Assembly: GCA_018524725.1 (NCBI GenBank)
Contig: JAEUWP010000109.1
Coordinates: 1 to 43,440 of the forward strand
Direction: 5' to 3'
Source: Podaxis mareebaensis
Lineage: Eukaryota; Basidiomycota; Agaricomycetes; Agaricales; Agaricaceae
DNA length: 43,440 nucleotides
A program made the position numbers and the translations under genes. Below the pieces are notes generated by a model that saw only the letters and a list, made by a program, of their open reading frames with translations, had not been told where the DNA came from and searched no databases. This document shows positions 22,548 to 34,604 of this stretch, in pieces. Each line of letters starts with the position of its first letter. Within the stretch, counting starts at the first letter, position 1.

Positions 22548-24171
22548 GGTTCCCTGAGCAAGTGTCGTTGCTCACCACTCCTCTGCCTGCAAAGCCTCGG
22601 TCTGGGATCGTTGATTCTTTAACTGTCTTGTACGCTCCGGTTTTCATTTCCTCGGAAAACCGCATCCGCGTCCGAGGGCAATGGGGACCACTGCGCTATG
22701 GGCTTCCGGAAGCGGCGGAATATGGCAGGCTCAGTAAGGAGGTGACACACGATCTGGACTTATATAGTTCTGTTATGATGACACAGCCTTATTCTACGTG
22801 GGGTACATCATCTGCAGGGGAAAGGTCTAAGATAAGGACAGCATCGGCATGCGGGGTGCTTTGAATACAGCGATCGTGATATGATCGAGGGTGAGCTATG
22901 TTGGTTGATATTTATTTTCATCTTGCGCCTCTGCTCAGTGGAAATATCCCATGCTCGACAGCTGCACACATTATTATGCAACGTGCAGTGCACGAAATAA
23001 TTCTAAGAATGAGGGTCTGACGAGGGCGTCCCTGGGTGTGAAAGAGATTAGCCAGGGAGGATTGTATTTGAGCAGCGAGAGCTCGTTATCGGGTGCGCAG
23101 TGAGCTTCTACTTGAGCTTCCATTGAGCTCATGATTCCGTAACTGCTATTTTGCGTGACTGATGAGGTGGGAATTCGATTGGACTCGGCGAGGGTAACAT
23201 CGACGTCATTTGTGAAAGGAGTTCGAGTCAGAAGTCTGAGGGTTGTCAGGGTGCGGAGAGTTGCCCCATGTTATCGGACTACTTGTCATAAATGACGGAA
23301 TTTGGGGGCTCGGCCTCAAAATGGATGTGGCTTCGTACCTGGATATTGGGCTTGGGCGTTGCTCAGTGGAGGAAAGCTGTTTGAGTAAGTATGGGCTTTC
23401 ATGGGATTGTCGTGGGATCGTCTATTGCTCGGCATTCTCTTGTATTCTTGTGCAGGGCTGTGGGTATTTAAATTGGGCAGTCCCTGACGGCGACTTTGCT
23501 AAGTTATTCTTGGACCGGCCCCGCGTGATACGGGGGGCACAAAGCGAAGACCCACTCCTGAGCACAAACAACAACGTAAGTGTAGAAGTCTTACTGAGTG
23601 CTGGTCGGGTGGCAGGTAGTATGTACCGGTGCTGTGATAGTCTCATTTTTCGGGCGGTGGCTTGACAACAAGGATACGCTGACGCAGCGGCCGCTCGGGC
23701 GAGGTGTCAGGGTTGTGAGATGAAGCCCCACAAAAGGCCTCATATATAAAAGGGTCCGGGGTTGATGCTACTAAAACTCAAATGTGACAATGGCATTCGG
23801 GAGAGCCCAAATGGCAGGGTTGTGATTGCTGTTGTTTTTTGCTTCTGCCAGAATCGTGGATGAAGCCTCTAGTTTACCAAGCATATGAAAGGCGCAGCAG
23901 TGTAGAGATACTATGAATAGACGATCTACCCTGGTGAATGTGTCGTGGATTTAGTTAGTGAGCATTTGGGAGAAGAGAGAATGGAGAGGCCCTGGGTCCC
24001 GCAGAGAGATCCAGAAGGAGGGCTAGTACTCACGTGGCCCGAAATTAGCTGAGAAGGGTTCCTATTTCGATCTCTCTTCTCGATCTATCCCTCGTGTTCC
24101 GAGCATGGCTTCGCCTATAAAGTCGCCTCTCCTAACCCTCTTTACAACATCTTGCACTTTCTCCTCCCCTA
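22548..24171. other. intergenic, orphan TATA
   Basis: About 1.6 kb without a recognised protein gene. Long plus frames at 22562-22864 and 23243-23665 lack any family signature. A strong TATA-like TATATAAAAGG lies at 23743-23753 on the plus strand with no obvious coding gene directly after it. A non-coding transcript is possible. Confidence 0.4.
24115..24122 (+). promoter_or_regulatory. TATA box of the small unknown gene
   Basis: CTATAAAG sits 50 bp before the start codon at 24172 and is followed by a C/T-rich run, the usual arrangement of a strong fungal core promoter. Confidence 0.5.
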
Positions 24172-24649
24172 ATGTCCGTCTCTCACCTTGCTGTCCCCGT
24201 TTGTGAGCCTTTCGCGGCTCCGTCCGTACCCGCTCGTGTCGAAGCAGGCTACTTTGCCTTTGCTAGCATAAGAGGGGACGTGAATCTCGTCCAAGGTGCG
24301 TTTGCAAGGCTTCTATCTTCCGAGTATATGCTTACCTTCGCCGTGCACTCAAGTATCATACGCCACACCAGCATCTGCTCTCACGACCGTTGATGTCAAG
24401 ATATTCAGACACGAATTCATCACAATCTTCCGCTTCTCTGAAGCACGCACGCTACATCCAGCCGATATATGCATACTGGAATCCATCGATGACAGCATGA
24501 CGCACTATGAAGAGGAAAACGAGACTGTATTTCTGGCGAAGGAGCTAATGGATCGTTTGCGCAAGCTTACCGACCCCCGGTTCTCAGTCATGCAACAGTC
24601 GAGAGGGTACTATGTTGCCCGATCTCGCCAAAGGCAGAGGCAGCGTTGA
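24172..24649 (+). CDS. hypothetical protein, 139 aa
   Basis: Not recognised. Exons 24172-24295 and 24354-24649 with a 58-bp intron. The N-terminal part is Pro/Val/Ala-rich. The middle, with KIFRHEFITIFRFSEARTL, looks like a mixed alpha/beta segment. It is followed by an acidic stretch (DDSMTHYEEENE) and a basic Arg/Gln C-terminus (RSRQRQRQR). Support for being a real gene comes from the TATA box, the pyrimidine-rich leader and the phase-consistent intron. No membrane segment or signal peptide. Function unknown. Confidence 0.5.
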
Positions 24650-25387
24650 GCGGTGGAGTCGGATCTGGGAAGCGGTGTCTTGGTGGATTTAGCGACGAGG
24701 TGACACTCTGGGGGTTGCAACATGTATTGGAGACTAGCCATCAATTTTCTGCACCGCGGGTACGCGTTGCCGAGGCGCATTACGGACGCCCGTCAGTGCT
24801 GTTCTGGCGGCCATGGACGCAACGGCCGAACAGTGACGTTTCGCACATTGTGGAGAGCGAAGAGGCGCTGGATCATCTAGCATTGTCATCTGTATTTCTA
24901 CACACATTTCATTTTTCAGCTTAGTAACTTATTGCGTTTTTTTATCAGTGCTGTTCTACGAAGAATGTCGTTATCATGCTATTTTTATCCCATCATAATC
25001 ACATTCCACTACCCGCTCCACTTCGCTTGTTACTCTCGATCGTGCGGCGTAAACCCTCGCGTAGATCACGACCCCGTTTATCACCGTCACCGTTGATTAT
25101 CAAGGTCAGACGCTACAACGAAACCAAAGAGGGATTTTGCTGTATAAACCTTTGAATTAAGCATTGAGTACTTCACACAGAGCTTCTATACGTGCTTTCT
25201 GATCAGGTGGCTCCCTTCCATGCTCGTGAGGATGGAAGTTACATGATCGGCCTTCTTCCCCCATTAGCTCAATTGCCAATCCTTTCCCCTTGGACTTTGT
25301 TGATGCCCAGGCTTGCATTCCCCACCTTCCCTTTTTCATCTTCCCTCACGTCCCTCTTGCAACTTTGCCCTACAGCACGACTCGGGA
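24650..25387. other. intergenic
   Basis: No gene recognised. Contains the 3' end of the 139-aa gene and the presumed promoter of the permease. Confidence 0.4.
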
Positions 25388-28300
25388 ATGTCGCTGGCAT
25401 TGGATACCCATGATAATCATGACAACGATGCTACATCTAAAGAGATTTTCGATTATGGGACTGTTCATGAAACTCCGAGGAAGGCGTTTGGATGGCAGAA
25501 GATCACTGACATATTATTGAAATGGGGTGTCGAAACGCACGGGTGAGTGTTCCCAGCCCATTCATTTCATCCTGATCTAGGTTCTGGGTTTTTCATTACT
25601 TCATCATATCGAACCCAGACAGGAAATCTCGTCTTCGTAACTGCAGTAAGTTCAAGGGGAGTGGCAACAGTTTTGGGCCACCAGGTGGGGAGCAACGTAG
25701 TCTCATCTCCCTTAGCTCGCTCGTGTCACTCTTAGGAGCACGTAGTAAGCATCGAAGGGTTGACTTGCACATGTTGGGACGAAACCATGTTACTGCAGGC
25801 ACAAATTAACGCCTTGATCTCATTCCCCCCATGCGATTTCCTGAACTATTCCTTCGAATTAATACTGAGAAAGAAGACGATTGACTCACCACGTTTCTTA
25901 TTATCTCAGAATATCTCCGACACACCCTTCAGAACGTACGGACCCGCGGCTTTATCAGATGTTCTTCGTCTGGTTCTCTGCCAACTTTAACATCTTAGCA
26001 TTTAGTACTGGATCGGCCGCCCCTGTGTTCTTTGGATTAGGGCTCAAGCATGCAGGGATCATCGTTGCCGTTGTTGATATTATGTGAGTCCTCACATCAA
26101 TTGTCAAAAATTCTCGTACGTTGCTCTGCCGAGCCCATCGCAAGGGTCTTGAGCCCTCGAGAATGAGAGATCGTCGTGGCTCAACCCTTCGAGCGTTCTT
26201 CTATGATAGGACTATGTCATCGCTTAGCATCGGAAGCACGCGCAAATTTTGTTCTACAAATCACCACTGCATGTCATTACCCCATCTCACCGCCATTCGT
26301 TGCTGTTCACATCTCAACGGCGAAAACGCTGACCTTTTCCATCTGTTGTCCATTCTTAGAACATGTGTTATCTCAGCATACTTGTGTGTGGTCTCCGATT
26401 TCAGCCTCGGTGGCACGTCGAAATGTCGGAATAACTGACCCTCGCCGTCTGTTTTTTTATCCCTTTCCCTCCTGACTGTATTTTTAACATTTGATGTCTT
26501 CACGGGATTCGTCACGCATACTGCGACCGCGGGTATCGCTCCGGCCTTGATTCCTGTTGCTCTGTAATACACCCGACCATGCGCTGAACGACTCGGACCC
26601 ACCCTGGCTTCCGTACTCGACGTTTGGCCTTCCATACCTGACGTATGTATGTCATGCTGTTGCATTCCGGCATACTGCCCTCACCAACCCCTAAACGTAA
26701 CACTACTCGCGGACTTACCGCTACTTCTATCGCTCCTTGCGTCTTACTTTATCCTCGTCCTCATGGGTACGTTCGGTCTGCGCAACTATTTTTAACACGG
26801 ATCTGTATCCCCGTCGTGGCGGCGATCTTGCTCGGATATCACCACATGCAGTGCTGTTTTTGGTCCCAAGTTGGGTATGAGAGGGATGGTGCAATGCCGT
26901 TTTTCGTGGGGGTGAGTAACGATTAGTTGTTGTTCAGGCTCGTTAATCGCTGCGCTACGCTCTTGTGGAGAACCTGTGATCTGATATTCCCTGACATAGG
27001 TATCCTGCGGCTATCCTTCCGAGTCTGCTTAACGTCTTCTCCATGCAAGGATTCCTTATCCTTAATTGCATTGTTGGAGGACAAACTCTAGCAGCTGTGT
27101 CTCCTGACACCCTAAACGCCACACTAGGAATTGTTATCATTGGTGTGATCTCGATGGTGGTAAATATCAGACTTACAGGCGTGTGGCTATCTTCAGCTGA
27201 TCGGCTTTTAGGTTACATTCTGTGGATACAGAGTCGTCCACTGGTGAATTTCCCCTTCTCAAATATATGACAGCACTCTGCTGACATACGATGGACAGGT
27301 ACGAGAGCTTGACGTGGTTCCCCAACGCCGTGACGTTCATTGTCATGCTCGGTATCGGTGGAAAACATCTCAACCCTTCGACATTGCCAGAATTCCCAAC
27401 TCCAACGCCTGCTTCCGTGATCTCCTTTGCTTGTTTCCTTGCGTCAAGTGTAATTAGCTGGTGCACAATGACTCCGGATTATGGGGTCCATCATAACGGA
27501 AGTGCTTCAACGTTGGTGGTTTACCTTTACATTCTCGTTCAGGGAAGTTGACTGGCTATCCGTTAGGATCCGGATTTTTATATACACGTATCTCGGCTTT
27601 CTTTGTGCGAGCGTATGCATCTGCACCAGTTTTTTTGTTGTAATAAGGTGTTGATATCGCATACAGGTAGCGGGACACATGCTAGGCGCTGCGTTTGCAA
27701 CGGCATCCTTAAATGTCCCAGCATACGGAGCAGGCTTCGACAACGGCAACGACGTAGGTGGACTCATAGCAGCGATTCTCGCTCCTGTGGGCGGGTTTGG
27801 CAAGTTCTTGCTAGTTCTGTTAGCGTTGAGCGTGCCATCAGCCTGCGCACCTACCATGTATACCTTTGGTAGGCCTTCACGAATTCTAAAATCAGCTGAC
27901 TGAGGGAATTTGGGCAGGTATGAGCTTCATGGCCGTTGCGCCGTTCTTCGCGAAGATTCCAAGATATGTCTACGTCACAATCTCGGAGGCGATGTGAGTA
28001 TGCTATCACAGATCAGATGCCAACATTTAGTGAGCTATTCATGCCCTTAGCTTGATCCCTGTCGCTATAGTTGGCGCGACTCGTTTCTACACTACTCTCG
28101 TTAACGTTCTCAGTGTGTATCTTTATATATCTCAACGCTCCGCCGTTCAACCTTAGGACTGCTAGGTGTTATCGGTTATTGGTCAACAGCTTTCGCAGGG
28201 ATCGTTCTCACGGAACATTTCATCTTCCGCAAGAACTCTTTCTCGACATATCTCTCCGAATTTTGGGACATGCCTTCCAAGCTACCACTGGGAATGGCTG

Positions 28301-28488
28301 CGCTGCTCTCCTTCTTTGGCGCCTTCGGCATTATCATTCCGTGCATGTCGCAAGTATTCTATGAGGGCCCTATAGCCAGAGCAGGCACGGGTGATATCGG
28401 TGTAATTGTGGGCTTTGTTTCTGCGGTGGGATTGTATGTTATGTTGCGAAGTGTAGAGAAGAAAGTAACTATAGGTCGTGATGCGTAG
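25388..28488 (+). CDS. purine/cytosine permease (NCS1 family, Fcy2-like)
   Basis: A plasma-membrane proton symporter for purine bases and cytosine, by family. Predicted exons: 25388-25542, 25910-26083, 26852-26911, 27000-27159, 27212-27243, 27299-27511, 27567-27612, 27667-27868, 27918-27993, 28051-28112 and 28166-28488; about 500 aa. Signatures: ERTDPRLYQMFFVWFSANFN, GPKLGMRGMVQCRFSWG, LNVFSMQGFLILNCIVGGQ, WYESLTWFPNAVTFIVMLG, AGFDNGNDVGGLIAAILAP and LLALSVPSACAPTMYTFG, then VIGYWSTAFAGIVLTEH and the end IARAGTGDIGVIVGF. Two introns are abnormally long (367 and 768 bp; others about 50-90 bp). Across the 768-bp one roughly ten family residues between the second and third membrane helices are missing, so an exon may be undetected or the gene damaged. 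Confidence 0.88.
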
Positions 28489-28652
28489 AGTTCCAATAAG
28501 CGGTTCCTCGCGTTTAGGACGGGCTTGATTATTGATAGGCTTGTTCCGTCATGACCATCATATCATTATCGTAATGTATCATGCTCTCCTGCTGCATGCA
28601 GTGCCGGTTTGAACCAGGGGAGGAACCTCGACCCACATTCACACCAAAAGGT

Positions 28653-28666
28653 ATGTATATATACAT
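28653..28666. repeat. perfect 14-bp palindrome in convergent terminator region
   Basis: ATGTATATATACAT is a perfect palindrome in the 196-bp gap between the convergent ends of the permease (28488) and the biotin carboxylase gene (28685). It may take part in 3'-end formation; this is inference. Confidence 0.35.
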
Positions 28667-28684
28667 GTCCAGTTTGAATTCTTT

Positions 28685-31082
28685 CTACAATTTACTCACT
28701 CCCATGGGCTTCACAGCGCAAACCAGCATTCCTTCGCCGAGGATAACACCAACTTTCAATCCCTTCCCAGGCCTCTCTATTATTCCATCATGCGGCGCCA
28801 CAACTATATTCTCCATCTTCATGACACTCATGACCACTAACGTCTCGCCCTTCTTTACTCTCCGCTTTCCCTCATCCACTCCCTGTTGAGAAGCAAGCTT
28901 GAACGCAGGGTGCATGTCCACAATCTTCCCTGTCAAGGGTGCCGCGATGTGTTGGGGGTCGTTCGGGTCCGCGAGTTCAAACCCTTCCCCACCAACTGCA
29001 GCAGATGTTGATTGAGAAAGGGAGAATGCGAAGGGGGAGGGTGAGAGTGTGCTTTGGAGTACACCGGATAGTTTCTCCGGAAACGCATTATGCGCGATAG
29101 AAGTGAGAGTGAGGGTATGCTTCTTGGTCTCTTGCGAGGTGGTGACAGAAGAGGATGCCGGGGAAATAGTGAGATGGAACAATGCTCCGGGTTGAAGAAG
29201 GGTACTCCCGCCAGATGTTGCACTGGGGTTAATGCCTTCGCTTTTTCGTTGTCCAAGGACCTCATTCAAGCCTGCTATATTCGCTTTGGTGTTTCCATCC
29301 GTCGCCCTTGCCAGGCTCAAGATGCTGCCAAGGTTCCGTTCTAACCATAAGGTGTCAATTGTCCCGTCCTTCCAATCCTGGTGCTCAAGGACGCCGACGA
29401 GAACGTTGATATTTGTCTTTATCTTGCTATCATTCGCCAAACTGAACTCTCCCAGTGCTCGTAGACCTTTCTGAGAGGCTTCCTCAAAAGAACCAGCGCG
29501 AACAATGATCTTTGCCAGCAACGAATCGAAATCAGTGCCAATCACCCACTCCGATAGTGATTGGGAGGCAGATGATAGCCAAGTGTCAATGCGGACACCA
29601 CGCCCTGCGGGCCACTGGAGTTCAGAAGTGTGGATAGTTCCTGGCGTGAGTAAGAACCCGTTCTCCGGGTTCTCGGCAGTCAGGCGTAGCTGAATGGCGG
29701 TGGATGTAGACAAAGGGGGAGGGTTATCAAGGCAGAGTGAAGAGAGCGTGTTATTTGGCGGTGAAGGGGAGAATAAGAGTAGTTGCGCCCGGACAAGATC
29801 GAGGTCTAAAATTTCCTCTATACGGATGTGTGGGGAAGAGGGGCGCATGAGTACGACCACTGAGGGAGCGGGTTACACCTCATACCAGTGATAGTGTGCT
29901 CGACCTGAACGCGAGGATTTATTTCGAGGAAAACCCATTTGTACGTCGAGGCGTTTACAAGGAATTCAAAAGTCCCGAGGCCTTTGTATTTCAAATGGGC
30001 AGCAATCTTGAGTGAGGCATCAACCAAAGGTTGAACAGCTGGCCGTGGAAGACGCGACGGAGCGACCTAAGTGACATCGCGTTGGTCAGAGGATATTCGG
30101 TGTGGATACTACAGAACGTACCTCAACGATCTTTTGGAACCTGCCACAAAAAGACATGAGTTAGAAGCACATATAATCAGGTATTTGAGCATACCGGCGC
30201 TGAACGCTACACTCGCGTTCCCAAAAATGATTCACACTACCAGTGCCATCACCAATAACTTGAATTTCAATGTGTTTCCAACCTGGGCCAGTCAAGGCTT
30301 TCTCAACGAAGACTTGTCCTGACGGACTTTCTCCCATGCACCTACGAGTGTGATTCAAATGTAACTGTATCAAGAAAGAGTGCTATACTCACCTCTTAAA
30401 CGCCTCGCTGACTTCCGAAGCTGTCTGAACGACCCGAATCCCTCGCCCACCTCCACCATCTAGAGCCTTGACCATGATGGGATAACCAACGCCGTTCCGT
30501 GTCGCGAACGCGCGTACTTCGTCGCTCGACGTAACACGAGTACCAGGAGCAACTTGGACGTTGAGGGACGTTGCTAAATCACGAGACAACATTTTGTCCC
30601 CGGCGAGGCGGAGTGTGTCAATGGATGGCCCGATGAAAATAATTGGGGGCTCGAGTTGTGCGAGAGCATTTGCCAACGTTGGCGATTCACTGAGGAAACC
30701 ATATCCTGGGTGAACGTGTGTACAACGGGCACTACGGGAACACTAAAGGTGAGTGCAATCAGGCGGGTGGTCAGGAACTGACATACCGAACAGCTATCCC
30801 GACAATTGCATCGACGTTCATGTAGTGGGTGACATTATTCAGTTTGACCGCCTCGTCGGCGTACGTAGCATGACTTGCGTCAACGTTGGGTTCGGTCGTG
30901 TAAAGGGCTACAGTGCGCCAGCCAATTTCCCTCGCGGAACGGAGTATCCGTACAGCAACTAGCCGCGGTCAGCCGCAGTGATTGTGAAGGGCGAGCCAAT
31001 TAGCATGCCAGGGTCTCGGCGTCTACTGGGCATTAGACTCACTTTCGCCACGATTCGCGACGAGGACCTTAGGCGCCACCAT
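28685..31082 (-). CDS. acyl-CoA carboxylase biotin carboxylase/biotin carrier subunit, with C-terminal SKL
   Basis: ATP-dependent carboxylation of biotin, with the carrier domain on the same chain. Exons 31082-31043, 30958-30787, 30731-30393, 30341-30195, 30140-30122, 30066-29886 and 29817-28685; 676 aa. The biotin carboxylase part begins at once with KVLVANRGEIAVRI and shows CTHVHPGYGFLSES. The ATP-grasp glycine loop KALDGGGGRGIRVV and the catalytic EINPRVQVEH follow. A variable middle leads to the biotinyl domain, with VMSVMKMEN placing the biotin on Lys633. No N-terminal mitochondrial presequence is visible. The C-terminus is KPMGVSKL, a canonical PTS1. It is divergent from the carboxyltransferase gene, 205 bp apart. 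One exon is only 19 nt. Enzyme class is secure; the acyl-CoA substrate and peroxisomal site are inference. Confidence 0.92.
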
Positions 31083-31287
31083 CTGTGCGCTGTACACAAG
31101 CCGGACCTCAGAGGTCGAAAGTGGGTATACTTATAATGGTCATATGTGGCAGCGTATGTTATTGGCGGCACCGGTTATGTTGATGCCGATGTTATTTCAT
31201 CCTTACCCAACAGGGGCCCGGTCATAGGTGCCTGATTCTTCTCATTCTCGCCGCCAATCGTGGTCTTCTGGCCTTGTACACCGAAGG
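31083..31287. promoter_or_regulatory. shared promoter of the acyl-CoA carboxylase gene pair
   Basis: 205 bp between the start codons of the biotin subunit (minus) and the carboxyltransferase (plus). The arrangement should co-regulate the two subunits. No clear TATA box is seen. Confidence 0.6.
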
Positions 31288-33538
31288 ATGTCACCAAAGG
31301 ACGACATAGCGAGGGACAAACCACAGGGAGCTCAGGAGCAACCTCCTGACGATCACTCAAGTTGGGAGGTGTGTCGTGCAACGTTCTGGGGTACGCTATG
31401 CTTCTGACAGTCGTTCAACAGCATCCTGTGGCACAGTTACGCGCTATCCAGAAACGCATACGAACTCCAAATCCAAAGAATCCTGGTTACGTTCGTCAAA
31501 AAGCTAACAACAAACTTTGGGTACACGAACGCATCGCAACGCTCTTGGATGAAGGCTCTTTCGAAGAAGTCGGTTCCATCAGTGGCAGACCTTCGGAGAA
31601 TGGCGACTTGGATGGCTTCGTACCTGCGTAGGTCTCCGTGATTCTCGGTGGGAATAAACCTGACAGTTTCATAGTAATTGTGTAATGGGCTGGGGCAAGG
31701 TCCAAAACCGTAAGGTCTTCATCACGGCTGATGATTTTAGCGTCCGTGGAGGGCATGCGGATGGTGGAATCCAAGGGAAGGCGGCATATGGTGAGGTGAG
31801 AACACCACTTGTGTCCTTGTACATTGCTTTTCTGACATCTATTCATTGCAGACTCTTGCGAGGCGAGCCCGGGTACCCCTCGTAAGTTTCCCCATAACGT
31901 TTAGCGCACGAAATGGCTTAATATGCACGTATAGATTCGACTACTTGATGGTTCCAGCGGTGGAGGAAGTGTCGCAACCTGTACGTCTCCCCTTCCTAAT
32001 CAACTCGAGCCCGAACGGCCTCACACCACATAGACCTAAGCATCGGCGCAACATATATTCCAAGCCTCGCAGGTCTAGGCCAGAGCATGAATGCTATGGC
32101 CGTCGTTCCTGTTGCTTCTGCCCTCGTGGGACCCGTTGTCGGGCTCGCAGCAGCCAAAGCCGTCCTTGGCCATTTCAGCGTTATGGTCAAAGGCCTCAGC
32201 CAGCTTTTCGCTGCAGGTCCTCCCGTAGTCCGTCAAGCCACTTTTGAAGACCTCTCCAAGGAAGCTCTAGGCGGCTGGGAAATCCATGCTACAAACGGTA
32301 CAGTAGATAACGTCGCCATCTCGGAGGCTGATGCGTATGGCCAGATTCGAACGTTCCTTTCGTACCTTCCTTCGTCGATCTTCTCGTTGCCACCCGTCCT
32401 TCCGAGCGAGGCTGCGGGTGATAGGAAGGACAGGAAGGAAGATGAGCTGATCAGGATTATTCCTAGAAGGAGGGCGAGACCATATGATATCCGCAAGCTG
32501 ATCCAGTTGGTTGTCGATAAGGAGGCCGGGTCAGAGAGGACGAGCTTCTTTGAAATTGGCGCAACGTGGGGAAGGAATATCGTTACTGGCTTTGCGAGGT
32601 TAGACGGACGGCCTGTTGGTGTCATTTCGAGTGACTGTAAAGCCAACGGGGGTTAGCTATTGCCACTCCCTCAACGTGTTGTTCGTCTAGCCTGACAAGA
32701 CTGTAGGTGCGATCGATGCATTTGGCAGTCAGAAAGCCGCTCGTTTTGTGAACCTATGCGACCACTTCGGGTACGCTTTCAATACTGTCACCTCTGTCCT
32801 AACTCATACTCTTACCAGTCTCCCTCTCTTGAACCTGGTGGACCAGCCAGGTTTCGCTGTCGGTCCGTTTCCGGTTAACATCTTGCGTCCCACATCTAAC
32901 ACAATTCCAAACCACAGGGTCGTTAGCAGAGAAGATGGCTACAATCCGCCATGGCGCAGCGGCAATGGCAGCACTATATCATGCCTCCGTACCCATCTTC
33001 ACCGTCATCCTCCGCCGTGCCTTCGGCGTCGCAGGCTCAGCTTTTGCCGATCCAGATGATGGATACAGTAAACGCGTCGCTTGGTGGGCTTCCCCGTAGC
33101 CTTGCACGAATAACGTCTGACTCCCAGATGTACACTCTGTAGGCCATCTGGAGATTGGGGTAGTCTCCCACTTGAAGGTGGTATCGAAGCTGCCTACAAA
33201 CGTCAATTGGATGCTCTCGAGAATCCAGAAGAGCGTGAACAGCTTATGGTTGAGCTTCTTGCCAAGTTTGAGGATGTCCGAAGCCCGTTGAAGACGGCAC
33301 ATAAGTTTGGCGTGGAAGAAATTATTGATCCTAGGGATACGAGACCCATGGCTTGTGATGTGCGCATTTTTTTTTTTGCTCTGTATCTCATGCTGTTTGA
33401 GGAGCCGATTGACTGCAATCTTTGTTATAGTGGGCGGTACATGCGTATGAGCATGTATTACCGCAGTTGGTTACACTCAGGCAGGCGAGATATGGATGGG
33501 ATGCGAAACCTTCGAGCGGGAAAGGATACAAGCTGTAG
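31288..33538 (+). CDS. acyl-CoA carboxylase carboxyltransferase subunit
   Basis: Transfers CO2 from carboxybiotin to an acyl-CoA. Exons 31288-31368, 31422-31627, 31675-31795, 31852-31881, 31935-31980, 32034-32651, 32707-32770, 32819-32862, 32918-33083, 33143-33359 and 33431-33538; 566 aa. Crotonase-fold motifs: KLWVHERIATLLDEGSFEEV, FITADDFSVRGG, the N-domain glycines in LLDGSSGGGSVAT, and the C-domain LNLVDQPGFAVGSLAEKMAT. These are followed by ASVPIFTVILRRAFGVAG, WPSGDWGSLPLEGGIEAAY and the end RYGWDAKPSSGKGYKL. It lacks the GGSFGAGNYGM signature of methylcrotonyl-CoA carboxylase beta subunits, so a different acyl-CoA is likely. No mitochondrial presequence is evident; the last residues YKL are not a canonical PTS1. 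Co-regulated partner lies divergently upstream. Confidence 0.93.
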
Positions 33539-34604
33539 TTATGGTGAGTGCATGGCGTACTATATCTTAGAGAAATAGCACCCCAATCGCACTGACGTTT
33601 CTGCAGTACACCCTTTGCTCCTCTGTACAAACAAAATATTGGGTCCATGACATCTTTTATCTCTTAAAGTCGGTCTCTACACAGCGTGCCCTTGCCAAGG
33701 GACTCTATTCTACTCACGGTCGTTCGGATTAATCCATCCTAAAAGCGAAGTCTTTTCCGTCCCTTCTCCTATCGCGGTTGCCTTCATATTCTTCTCACCA
33801 GTACCTTAAAATTTCTGGGTGAATCAACCCCTCAACCCAGGCAGGACATCGTCGGACATTTTCTTATCAGTTCCTTCACTATTGTCCCCGCAGCCTCCGT
33901 CACGTGGGTGTCATCTGTCTCTCATACACTGTCATCTCTCCCCGCCCAAACGTAACAGTGACACCTGTCCCAGTATAATGCTTCTCTCCATCTTTGCTAG
34001 GAGGCTCAGTGGACATGGCAGCCTTTCCCTTGATGTACCTCCTGACACTTTCCGCGCTTGTCATCATTCTTCTCTTGTCATTATGGCTGCTGGTGTCGAA
34101 GGTAATGTTATCTCCCACATGACGCACAAAAACCTCTACGTACTAATGTCCTTGTAAAGTACTGCTAAGTGAGAGGGGCTCCCGAGACGTCTTCAACCTC
34201 GGCTTCATTACTCAAAGAACTGCTGTGACCCAGAGATCTTTAGGTTCCGTCCCGTAGAATAACCCTCTCGTTCTCTTGATGTGTTGCTTTATCTTTTCTT
34301 GGGAAATTTCTTAGGTGACCCTCTCCCTATTTGCTTTTATTTGTCTATGAGCATTCATGGAGTGTTCCCTAGCCAGAATACAAATGCCGTCAAAATCCTC
34401 TGTCCATCACCTATGCTAACAACAATCAACAGGACGACAACCAGACAGTTGGATTGAGATCCCTAACCTGAATGGATGACTTGTCTAACTGGACCCAGGA
34501 TTGCGAGCTATCTCCAGGCGTATTGCTGCACATAAATACTCCTTCGTTTCGGCCTCCTCTTCCTCCCCCTCTCACACTGCTTCCCAAACCTCGCAAAGCT
34601 GAAC
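33539..34604. other. intergenic
   Basis: About 1.07 kb with no supported gene. A short frame from 34015 encodes a 29-residue hydrophobic segment before a possible splice donor, but no convincing second exon follows. An AT-rich ACATAAATA element near 34528-34536 lies before the next gene. Confidence 0.4.

Noticed and set aside
23243..23665. 140-codon plus frame
   Set aside because: No family signature, no supporting splice sites or start context.
28685..31082. Identity as urea carboxylase or pyruvate carboxylase
   Set aside because: Length and layout (biotin carboxylase plus carrier only) with a separate carboxyltransferase gene next door fit a heteromeric acyl-CoA carboxylase; no pyruvate or urea-specific carboxyltransferase domain is present.
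34015..34160. Possible small single-membrane-span protein
   Set aside because: The first exon encodes a hydrophobic segment, but the only good acceptor leads to a stop after two codons; too weak to call.
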